In this document: in pieces, positions 21,401-31,683 of the stretch
Position numbering within the stretch: the first letter of the stretch is position 1
Layout of the letters: every line of letters starts with the position of its first letter
DNA from: Fennellomyces sp. T-0311
Lineage: Eukaryota; Mucoromycota; Mucoromycetes; Mucorales; Lichtheimiaceae
Length of the DNA: 64,000 nt
Direction of reading: 5' to 3'
Assembly: GCA_025266875.1 (NCBI GenBank)
Contig: JALLLT010000044.1
Location: forward strand, 294,105-358,104
The notes under the pieces: model-generated
The model's input: the letters and a program-made list of their open reading frames with translations, nothing else
Databases searched by the model: none
What the model was told of the DNA's origin: nothing
Made by a program: the position numbers and the translations under genes

Positions 21401-24055
21401 AAGGCTCAAGCAGACACACTCGAGTATACTCAGATGGATGCACTTTTGGTCGCTGGTCAAGATAGCATCAGACGTCTCGATCAACTCGGTGCTCGCGCAG
21501 AATACGCAGAGACAATTGAATCAACCCTTACATCCATTGATCAAGCTTGGAAACAGCAACTGAGCATGTCCAAGGAAACTGAAAAGCAACGTCAAGATCA
21601 GCAAGCCCTGGATGCGTATCAACAAGTGCACGATTGGCTTGCTCAGCAGCACAATGACATTCAGATCTTCAATGACTCAAACATCCAAGAACACCGTGCT
21701 TTGTTGCAAGATTTGGAACGCAAGGGTATCGACGTGCTGCTTGTGCAATTGCATGCGGAACGGCGACGACACAATGTGCATTTGGGCACCATGGAAACAA
21801 TGTACCAACGTGTCAAGGCCGATCAAGACGATTTGCTGGCTGCGATCGACTATGTGGATGAACTGAACAGCAAGAAACGTCAGATGGAATCAACTCAGTC
21901 GCGCGTGGATGGCCTCTTGTCTGCTATGAGAGTGATGGTGACATGGGCACTCAAGTCGCAAGATGAGTGGGGTGTCGTCAAGGGCGAAGCTATCCAGGCA
22001 CATTGCGCGGCACTCGATACGATGGAAGCCAAAGCAAGCAAGGCCATTGATGTGTTTAGAGCTCAGGTGCAAGGTGACAAGGATTTGGAACAGCAGTATC
22101 GGGAGACGCATGCCGTACTGAATGAAACGTTGGACGTGGTTCAAGCGGCTCGACCTTGGTGCAGTGTGCATCTTTTGTTTGATTCCATTGAATCGATGGT
22201 TGAAAGCAAATCGGCATCAGCGTTGCGCGCGGTACTCGACGATGCAGAACAACAGATCATGGCGCATTCCGAGAGTGACAGCAAGACCCATGCGGTACGA
22301 CGACATGAGCGGTTGACGGAGATGGTGGATGCAGTGGAACAAGCCGAGGAAGCCGCGCGACGGCGGGCTGCCGAGATGGAAGCACGGAAGGCGGCAGAAC
22401 GACGACGCTTATCGATCGAACATGCAGTCCAGGCAGCCTACAAGGATTGTTTAGCAACAGCTGCCGCCATTGCCAACGACGATGGGCTCCATGACTTTTA
22501 TCTGAGCAGTATTTCTACTGTATCCGTACATCAAGCCCGGCGCATCAAATGGATGGATCCTCGGCTGAATGAGGCGGTATGCACTCTGGAATCTGTGTAC
22601 ACCTGTCTTGAATCTGTGTGTCACGACGCCCGACAAGCTGACGAGATTCAATCATGGATCAAAACGTGGAAAGGTCAAGATTTATCGACGATGGCGGCCA
22701 CGATCGAAACATATCTGGCCAGCGATCCTGAGGAGGTTCCTGTACCTCAAGTGATCAAGGACGCCGTTCAAGATGCCGCACAACGACGACGGGCGAGTGT
22801 CAAAGCAGCATGGACAGCTTTGTATGAACAAGTGAAGCAAGACAAAGCCACTGAGGCGCAACAGATGAAGGAACAGCAAGAGCGAGAACAATTGGCAACA
22901 GTGGAGCGATTGATTTCCCGAGCACGTATACAGCTTCGACAATGTCAATGGAACTTGGACAAGCGTGATTTGGCCTCCATGCCACGCGAACCTGAAGCTT
23001 TAGCTGTGGAGCGACGCGTAACGGATTTGGCAGCAACGACGGCCAGTTTATTACGCGAGCACTACCCACAAACAACCAGCAAGAACGTTGACCGGACAAC
23101 AGTTGATATGGCGATCCGAGACTTTTTTGACGACGTACAAGATACCCAATGCCAGATCGCCCAAGCGTTGGCCATCAGCGAATACCTCATGATATCGGAC
23201 GATATCCACATGATGCTTAGCATTTTCGAAGAATCCATCCCAACACATCCGTGCATGAGCAAGCAGGACTTGCAAGCCATCGAGGCGCAACAAAAGTATT
23301 ACGACGAGCAGGTCGGACAAAAACTCGACACAGCCCAAGTCATTGCGCACGATAATCCCATACTTCACAAGCCATACAAACAGTTATGCGAACGATGGGC
23401 ATCCGTTCAACGTCAGGTTCAGGTGCTGTTGCGACGACAACAACGCATCACACGAGGCCGGCTGACATCTCTGCCGACTCTCACTGCATCGACGAGCGGG
23501 CCATCCCCGTTGGCATCTGCCTCTTCTCCTCTCAGCCCGCGACCTTCCAAGAAGAAACGCAACAACTACGAGCCGGATCCAGAGAATCAATTGGATGTCG
23601 AGATTGGCAGGATTGTCAACCAAGCGCCTTATTCGGTCAAGGTCGAGATGGTGCCTGGCGAGGTGGGGCGGTACTGGTTTGGATCTCGATTGGTGTACTG
23701 TCGCATTCTCAAGAGCCGGATGGTCATGGTGCGTGTTGGCGGTGGCTGGACCGAGCTTTCACAGTTCCTGCGAGACCATGCATTGTTGCGCGACAATAGC
23801 GAGATCCAGGTGGTTAACGACGAACAAGGCTTTATCCAGATGCGGTCGACACGACGGCCCAGTCTCCCTCCACCGCTCTACAACAGTTCGTCGTCGTCTA
23901 CCATCTCGTCGTCATCGACCACGTCGTCGGGGTACTACATGGACGGCGATCGATACATGGCTGTTGATCAGCATGGTAACTACCACACGTTGAAGATGAC
24001 CAAGGTGGATCATTTACTCAGCAGCAGTGGCAGCCGCAGTATTTTAATTAAATAG
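18439..24055 (+). CDS. Giant coiled-coil protein with C-terminal GAR (GAS2) domain, 3 exons
   Basis: Predicted cytoskeletal linker. Exons 18439-18452, 18511-18761, 18825-24055; 1831 residues. Residues 1-90 are a helical N-terminal module (NEWIQTQLSLYFALSILSP...) that I cannot assign. About 100-1650 is almost wholly alpha-helical, rich in Gln, Asp, Glu, Arg and Leu with repeated Trp-containing helices, resembling spectrin-type bundles or long coiled coils. A GAR domain lies at about 1670-1743 (LDVEIGRIVNQAPYSVKVE, then GRYWFG...RMVMVRVGGGWTEL), the microtubule-binding domain of GAS2 and spectraplakins. A Ser-rich tail follows. A Pro/Ser/basic linker (SPLSPRPSKKKR) precedes the GAR domain. The first two small exons are inferred from open frame and splice sites; the 5.2-kb last exon alone could start at the ATG at 18830. 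The overall plan (helical rod plus GAR) is spectraplakin-like, without a clear calponin-homology actin-binding domain. Confidence 0.85.
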
Positions 24056-24315
24056 TTGTTCCCCAATAAAATAAAATAAAAAAAAACGCAAAAAATATGT
24101 GAAACCTTGATACATACACTTGGTCTGTTTGAGACGGATGGGCGGCAGGTATTATTGGTGGCCTTTCAAGCGGAAGCGAAGCGGGGCTGGCAGGCGCGAG
24201 TGATTGGTGGACGAATATAGTCAGGACCACGAAATCGAAAAACCTTAGTTTTTTTCGGTTTTCCTCTTTCTGTGTTCAGTCTGTTGAGGTGAGACACAGC
24301 TGTGTACTACATTGA

Positions 24316-26430
24316 ATGGACCTGCATGACAAGGAGTGGAGCGCTGCCTCTTGGGGAGAAGCACCGTATTCCCAGCAACGCCAATCTCGACTGCCATCCC
24401 CGATTCACCCATCGCAGCATCATCAGCAGGCACTGGCCGAGCACGGCGCGGTGGGCGAACACCCGCTGGCTGTGCAGGAGAATTACATGAACTACTACGG
24501 CAGCCAGGGCAGCAACAGCAACAACAACTACCCGTAGGTATCCAGGCGAGTGAAGGAGAGGGAGGAGGAGGAATAGCGTCATCTTTTTGTCCCACGCACG
24601 CGCAGGGGCCCAGTGTGTGTGTAGGGCGCAAAAGTTGTATAACCGGGAATATAATATACACAATTCTAACCTTCCCCCCCTTCACTCCTTTTTCTTTCTT
24701 TCCTCCACTTTTCCAGAGCCAGTCCTCACTACTACGGCCCGCGTCCCAGCAGCCTTCGACGATCTGAATCCTCTCCGCAACCGCGAGCTTATCACACGGG
24801 GTAAAAGTGCATCAAGTCGCACAAGAAAACCGCAAAACTCACCCCTTTTTTCCCTTTTTTTCTCTTTTGACAATCCTCTTTGTATCACATTTTTAGTTTC
24901 ACCATGTCGTCCCAACCTACCACGCCTCGCCCGTCCTCATCGCCAACCACGCCCGCTGAAGACCAGCCGCCCGCAGACCAGTCCGAGAAGCTACCGAAAC
25001 GGACGCGTCAGCCCTCCAATCTCTACAACGTCAGCGACGCCGGCCCCAGGTTTGCCGCAACCAAGTACAGTGGCAACCTCTATGCTGTCGATCGCACCAC
25101 CGTGTAAGTTGTTTGACCCTGTTCTTGCTGGATCGAAACTGAAGTGCTTTGTTAGACTCGATGTGCAAATCCAGTCCAAGTTTGATCGCGGGTTCTTCAT
25201 TGCCGACAACGATTGGACGTGCTACCGACGCAACTATTTCCAAGTCAGTGCGACCTTTAGCCTGCACGGATTCCCGCTGTACTACCACAGCCATGACCAG
25301 CATGATCCCGAACTAGGCTGTCTTGTTAGAGACACCGAGGGGGATGAGCAGCTGCACCCCGTCAACCGTTTTATGATTGGCATTTCGGCCCACGTCGCGG
25401 ATGAGGACAAGAAGATCACTCTCATCCAACACACCGCCAAGCGAGACAAGGGCCCGCAAACCCAACCGGAGAGTAAGCCGATCCGCCCCGGTGGTGACTT
25501 GGCATTGTTGAGTAACATGCAGGCCGCTTCCTCTTCCACAACCTCGCCCGTCATTGATCAGACCATCGCCACCTTTGAACGCATTCAGTTCAAATCTGCG
25601 ACCGCCAACAATGGCAAACGCCGAGCCGCTCAACAGTACTATGTTTTGGTCATTGAATTGTTTGCCAAAATCGCCTCTGGCCGTCTCGTCCGCGTCGCAA
25701 CGAACCGTTCCGCCCCGCTCGTCGTCCGTGGTCGCAGTCCTGGTCATTATTCGGAGCGCAGGCCAAGTGAAAAGGAAGACAGTGCCGCGTTGGCCCCACC
25801 GTCTTCGTCATCATCGACTTCGTATGTCAAGGAAGAAGAGTCCAAGGAGGAAAAGTCACCGCAAGCCGTGCCTTCCAACGGATACTATTACCAGCAACAA
25901 CAACAATCTTCGTTGCCCTCATCCACACATCATAGTCCGTCGTTGCCTATGATTCCGCCCCCTCCGTCGTTTGATGCACCGCCGCCCCCGTCTGCACCGC
26001 CGCAGCAACAACAGGTCGTGATGCGGGCACATGACAGATCAATTTCGGCGCCGTCGGGATCCGTTGACGTTTATAACGGCCATGGTGATATCGGTCGCTA
26101 TGGTTACTATCAACAACGCGACACATGGAACATGACACATTCACGGATGGCTTCGAGCGGAGAACCTTATAACATGCCTCCACCGCCCGCCCCTTACTGC
26201 TACTATCCATACAATGACCCCCAGTCCCGCCAAAGCGTCGTGAACCATCATTACCATGGGTAAGTTGGACTATCTCCTATATTTATATATTTAATCTAAA
26301 CACCTTTGTTTGGGTAAACAGAGTGCCATCCAACTCTCGCCCTCCCTCCTCGCCATCCTCTTCGTATCCACCGCCCAACGGTATTGAATACCACAGCTAT
26401 CGCGATGCGAAGGATGAAAGAGAAAAGTAA
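24316..26430 (+). CDS. NDT80/PhoG-type transcription factor, 5 exons
   Basis: Predicted sequence-specific regulator with the Ig-like NDT80 DNA-binding fold (family members: yeast Ndt80, Aspergillus XprG/PhoG, Neurospora VIB-1), which control meiosis, nutrient stress or heterokaryon death in ascomycetes. Exons 24316-24533, 24717-24800, 24897-25103, 25156-26259, 26322-26430; 573 residues. The DNA-binding domain spans roughly residues 140-370: LDVQIQSKFDRGFF, ADNDWTCYRRNYFQVS, HPVNRFMIGISAHV, and PLVVRGRSPGHY at the end. The N-terminal 100 residues are His/Gln/Asn/Ser-rich; the C-terminus is a Pro/Gln/Ser-rich low-complexity activation-type region. An in-frame ATG at 24904 in a good context (caccATGtcg) could give a shorter isoform lacking the first 102 residues. 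The biological process controlled is unknown. Confidence 0.87.
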
Positions 26431-26639
26431 AAAACAAACCAAAACCAAAAAAAAGGATCAGCAGCTTGTACTTTTATTTCATGTGTTGTATTCCCATTTC
26501 CTCCTCCTTGCCCCCCTTCACACCCTTCGACACAAGCATCAACATACACTTTACTTTATACTATAGCATTGTTTCACTTTATATAAAAAAAGCAGGGTAT
26601 ATTATATAAAAGAAGTTTGCAATTTACAGGAGAAAGAGA

Positions 26640-29600
26640 TTAACATGAGGGTAAAATGAGTCCATCCGATATTTGAACGGGTCCTTGCATCGCCTTGACG
26701 ATCGCAAAGTCAGAAGGTTCACGTCGCATGCTCACCAAAGCCTGTTGGATCTTTTGCACCACTATATCCGATGAGCGAGCAATGACGGCCGTCGACTGCA
26801 ACTTGCGCAAGTCGATGACTTCGTCCATCAATGCTTCAGACACCAGGCGGGCTTCATCGGGTTCGAGCGATCGTACCAGTGACAAGGCAACTTGATAAGC
26901 AACCTGACTATTCGTTTCTGGATCTGCAAGATCGATCTGCAGCTCCTTGTCGACAACATCCAGCCACTCGGGCGATTGCTGCAGCTGGCTGATCTGGTAA
27001 TTCAAGTAGTCCAATTCGAGGGTAATTGTATCAATACGATCATCCATGTATTGCGGCTCAGCCGGATCCTGTTCTTGTTCTTCGTACAAGACCAGCTCGC
27101 GTTCAGCCAACAACTCCTTTTGCTCACACATCAATCGGTCGCGTTTCTGAAGCAGTTCTTGGATTTCCTTTTGATGGCTCTTGACATGCAGCGCCAGCGC
27201 CCGATGGATCAACCGTTTCTTTTGGAACACGCGTTGTTGCAATGACGCCAACTTGAACGATCCACGCTTGTTGAGCGATTGTCGAACAATGCATCCGCGT
27301 ACACTTGCACAAGCAACTGCTTTGGCCAACACTTGACGATCGAGTTTGCCGCACGCCAACATCTTTTTCAAAAGCAAGGCAACTTGTTTCATCTGACCAC
27401 TCATCATGGCCATTTCTTCCGTCGCTCGTTTGGATGTCGCCTTGTGCATCATCAAATCTCGTTCCATGCGCTTGCGTGCAGATACAGCTTGGTTTTCGTT
27501 ACGTTTCAGCTTGGTGATTTCGCGATCATAACTACTGCAACGTTCGCGTGCGCGGTCCGAATCTTGCTTCATGCGTTTCGTCATCTTTTTCTTTTCCTGG
27601 TTGGCCTTGTCGAGCTTGGACTTTAGGTTCAGAATCACAGCATTGCTCTTGGTCCGTGCAGATTCGGTTGCTGTGAGTGTCTGTGCGTGCTTGCGCTTCA
27701 ATACCGATAGTTCGCTGGTCAATTTCTTGATGCGCGATTCGTATTGCGCTCGCATATCGTTCAAATCGCGTCGGCTGGATGCTTGCAGTTCCTTCTTTTT
27801 CGCTGTCACGTCGGCAAGCTTGGCTTCGTACTGTTGAATCATGTCGTTACGTTGCGATTCGCTGCGCTCCAAAAGCTGAATCAGTTGTTGCTTGCCATTG
27901 ACGCATGTTTGAAGTTTGGTCAATAGCAGGGCGCCATCGTCTTTGCTGGAGCGCCGCGATGAAGTCTTCTTTGCTGTGGTGCGACAAGGTTCGTAGATGG
28001 GCAATACACCGAATGAATCGGCAAAGCTGAGTATCCGAGGATCATTCGACAAGTCATCGTCAGGTGTAGGTGGAGCAGCCATACGAGGTGTCCATGGATG
28101 TTCGGATCCCTTGAGGAACGCAGTCTCCTCTGCCAAACTAGCCTTGGCCTGTTCGATGGATTTCCAGACATTGCTCATATTTTGAGCACGCTGATTCCTT
28201 GGGGAAAAGTTGATACTAAGCCGTCGACGACCACGGACCGAACGTTTCGAACCAAATCGATAGCTGTGCCGCTTCTTTTGCTTGGGAGTCTTTTCTTGCT
28301 GCACTTCCACAATCTCACGACTTGTGGAGGATCCCACAAGCGTAGCAGAATCATCTTCCTGCTTTTGCTTGAGCATGGCATTTTCGGTTCTGAGCTTTTC
28401 GATAGTCTGACAGTATTCGGACACCAAACTGTCTTCAACATTGATATCGCCGTTTTGCAACTTTTTGAGTCGATCGCGTTCGTATTTGGTTGTAGCCAAC
28501 TCATCCGCCATTTTCGCCAATGTGCCATTCAAAGCAACGACTTCCGTCTTGAGTTTGTCCATTTCATCGTTGACTGCATGCAGGAACTCGTCGTTGCCCC
28601 TGAGCTCCTCCTTTAGGCGAATGATCTGAGCTTTAAGTCGGTCGCAATCAGCTGGCAGCTCGTGGTTGACGGTGACCCGGTTACGAATGTTGCGCGCCCG
28701 GTTCGCATATTTCAAGGTGTTCAACGTCTCGGTCTGGTTGCTGTCTGCAGGTGATACGCATGCTAGCATAAGCGTTTGGCTGTTCCCGCCCAAAGAGTCC
28801 TGCAAGAGTCGCGTGAGCTTGCTGTCACGGTACGGAATGTGTGACACTTTGCGAGATTCATCGCCCAGTGCCGAAATGACATTTCCAAGGGCCAGCAGTC
28901 CCGTGTTGATCGAAATGCCCTCCTTGGCACGGTCTCCTACTGCATTAGTTCGCTTTAACTATTAAAGAAGATGGTGTTGGTTACTAAATGGATATGAAAA
29001 AAAGTAAATAAATAAACAACATACGCGTTCAGAGCCAGCAAGGTCAACAAAGTGGAATTTGGAGCATAAGCGTCGGCCATCTGGTAAGGTTTGTTTAAGG
29101 ATCACTGAGAAGATTGCATGTGACCGTGAGGAGGTCCGATTCATATCCGTGGATGCAGTGGTTCGTGCGATGGATCCTTTTTGGAGCAACCTTGAAACCA
29201 AATTTAGTAAACTATACACAACCAAACAAAATATATATATATAAAAAAAAATAAACACATACTCTAATAGTTCTTTGGCATTTGAAACAGGCTCTTCGCG
29301 GATGCCCATCCAGCAAATGTTGCCTTGAGCATCTTCTCGGATTGAGACATCACCTCGTCTGACGGGGTTCAATAGATCGACAAGATCCTCATTGTACAGC
29401 TCCAGAAAGGAGACCATGACTTGGGACGGCGTTGGACGTTTGCCAATCTCACTAAACAGTGAATCAATGAACCGAGGTACAATTCCGTTGGATCTTGCCG
29501 AATCCAAGCCGATTCCCATGCTGAATGTTTTTCCACTTCCTGTTTGACTATCAATGTTGTTAGCGATATAAAAGGAAAAATTTAAAACTATGTGTGTGTG

Positions 29601-29911
29601 TTACCCATAAGCAAGGATGGTGGAATTGTAACCATCCAGGAACTTTTGTAGTAACGGCATCACGGAGGCGTCGTACACTTGCTGTTGGCTCGTCGATGGT
29701 GAAAACGCATAATCAAATGTAAACGATCGTTGGTCGATGGTGATCTGTGGTTGATCGGGTATAAAACTGATACAGTTTTGGTTTTGTAATTCTAGATCTG
29801 TTAATGGCCGTACGCGTACAGCAACTCTGTATGTTTTACATATAACGTTTGAGCTTTGTGACCAGTGATTGACTTTTTTTTTTACCTGACAGAGGAAGAT
29901 GATGAAGACAT
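26640..29911 (-). CDS. Kinesin-4 (KIF4/chromokinesin-like) motor, 5 exons
   Basis: Plus-end microtubule motor of the kinesin-4 group, which regulates microtubule length and spindle midzone or interphase arrays. Exons 29911-29886, 29826-29605, 29547-29263, 29190-29025, 28958-26640; 1005 residues. N-terminal motor at about 9-325: [10 protein letters not shown]-loop GQTGSGKT at 83-90, switch I NRTSSRSH, switch II DLAGSER at 227-233, then [16 protein letters not shown] and the neck-proximal [17 protein letters not shown] characteristic of kinesin-4. The rest is coiled coil (about 330-900) with basic stretches, and a helical C-terminus without a WD40 propeller, so it is KIF4-like rather than KIF21-like in layout. 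The start [12 protein letters not shown] was preferred over an upstream ATG because it joins cleanly to the motor through a GT-AG intron. The gene is convergent with the NDT80-type gene, 3' ends about 210 bp apart. Confidence 0.92.
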
Positions 29912-31154
29912 TTGTTGGTTTTGTAAAAGTAAAAGAATGCAATTAGAAAGATGTGTGTGTGCGTGTGTGTGCTGTTTGGAAAAAAAGTTGATATGTAATA
30001 ATGTACAGAAAGTGAAAGAAAGAGTTGTGAAATTGGGGCAGAGTTTGGTTTCTCCTATATTTCAATAAAAATGTAAACAAGGCGAGCCCAAACCAGGCAA
30101 AACGCCCACTCGAACACAAAAACATTCCGAGCAAGTCTTTACCCAATCAGAGTTAGCTCTTTAACTTTATATTTCACTTTTTCGCTTAACGTTTGTGAAT
30201 CACCATGGCAACATTCATTTCAACATGAACAACAATTGCTCATTTTGGTTCCTTTAGTTTTTTCATACGGTCTACGAATAGCAATAGTAGTAAGTAGATG
30301 ATACACCCAAAAATACCCCGTTTGTTTGGCCACTCTATTACTTTTTTTGCCACGATTCACATATCTTAATGGAGAGATGGCTCTTTGCGATAATTCATCA
30401 AAATGCATCAAAAAGACCTTAAAATATCTCTATTCTAGTTGGTCTTACTCTCCTATAAAGCATCATAATTAGAAAGCTTGAGGTCGTGTTTCTACTCTTG
30501 TACACTTAGATCGTGTTATGCATCGGCTCCAAGGGAGCTCAGGGGTCAATAAAAAAAATCCAGTTCCTTCGCCCTCTATCTGTTGATTGTATCCACTCAA
30601 GAGCAATACCTTCTTTTTCAATCGCACGTGTCTATAATGATTTGCATGAAATAAGGGGTCCTGATTTCTCTTTTTCTCCATTAACAGGTTGTTTACCCAT
30701 ATTCTCTTTCAATTGTTCTTTCAGTTGCACAGAAATGACGTTTCTCGGCCGTCCTTACTGTTCGTACTCCCCCTACTTTTTTGCGCCACCATTGGATGAT
30801 CCCCAAACATATGACCCATTAAGTGTTACGTGCACTGATCCTTGCTTCTTGTCTCACCAAACACAATTTACGCCTTTTACTAGACCATAAATAGAACATG
30901 GCGCCGCGCAAAACAACCCAATTTCTGCTTTAACAAAATACAACTTTATGTTGTGCGATATTAGATACGTTTTTTAAAAGTAAATACAACGAAAAAAAAA
31001 AAGAGATTTAATACAAAGTAAGTAAAAAGAGCCGAGGAAATGGAATCTCCTGTCTCCTTTCTTTCGTCATGGACGAAACAAATATGCAGGATATATTACT
31101 ACGAAAGGATTTTCTATAGGTTATGTACGGGTGTAAGTTTTACAACAACGAATG
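29912..31154. other. intergenic region upstream of kinesin-4
   Basis: About 1.24 kb from the kinesin start to the 3' end of a small minus-strand gene. Contains a GT-rich run near 29950-29970. An open plus frame at 30513-30890 ends in a Pro/Phe/Tyr-rich 51-residue stretch of no known family. No RNA gene seen. Confidence 0.4.
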
Positions 31155-31433
31155 TTAAATCATGTGCTCCTCGATAATGTAAGAGCCAATAATAACGCGG
31201 TCGGCTGTTCGCACGCGCACCATGTATTTTCCATTAGGTAACTTGAGATAAAAGTTGGAATAACATGCACTACTGCTCAAGTTGGATGAGGAGGCTGGAA
31301 TGGTGTCGTCAAAATCCGATACGGTGGATGTCGTCAATGGCGGGACTTTGTACGAATAAAGGGATCTTTTTGGTGGCGATGGCTCACGTCGACGTGTGAT
31401 TTTAGATACGAATGTTTTCCAGCAATTCTTCAT
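31155..31433 (-). CDS. Small hypothetical protein, 92 residues
   Basis: Single-exon frame starting MKNCWKTFVSKITRRREPSP. The N-terminal 25 residues are basic, the middle is Ser/Thr-rich with an acidic patch (DFDDT), and the C-terminal third looks folded (YLKLPNGKYMVRVRTADRVI). The start at 31433 is preferred over an in-frame ATG 54 nt upstream because that extension is hydrophobic and lies in the likely leader. No family recognised; the beta-rich C-terminus and composition suggest a real, possibly lineage-specific, gene. Same strand as MKT1, about 250 bp downstream of it. Confidence 0.45.
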   Translation of the reverse strand: MKNCWKTFVSKITRRREPSPPKRSLYSYKVPPLTTSTVSDFDDTIPASSSNLSSSACYSNFYLKLPNGKYMVRVRTADRVIIGSYIIEEHMI

Positions 31434-31683
31434 TGTATTGTGTGGGCGAGAGAGAATCAATGAAATAGGTACGCTATATATATACACATTTTACGTTGTT
31501 GCGCGCGTTCGGGCCGTACTGCGCCGAGTATAAACAACAAAGACGCAGAGAGGTAATTGGACCCCTGCTGCATGCATTTTGATCTGAACTTGCTTCTCAA
31601 CAACACAAAAACTCGCTCCCCACGTGTGTTTACGAATAGAAAGTGCGGGGGTTGCGCGAAAAGGGATGCAGGATGCAATTTTA

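Noticed and set aside
20969..21484. 171-residue open frame on the minus strand
   Set aside because: Antisense shadow of the strongly coding GAR-domain gene; low-complexity and no motif.
23386..23799. 137-residue alternative frame over the GAR region
   Set aside because: Overlaps the GAR domain in another frame; the domain match decides the frame.
30735..30890. 51-residue plus-strand frame rich in Pro, Phe and Tyr
   Set aside because: No homology cue, no intron support, and composition typical of random T-rich DNA; not called as a gene.
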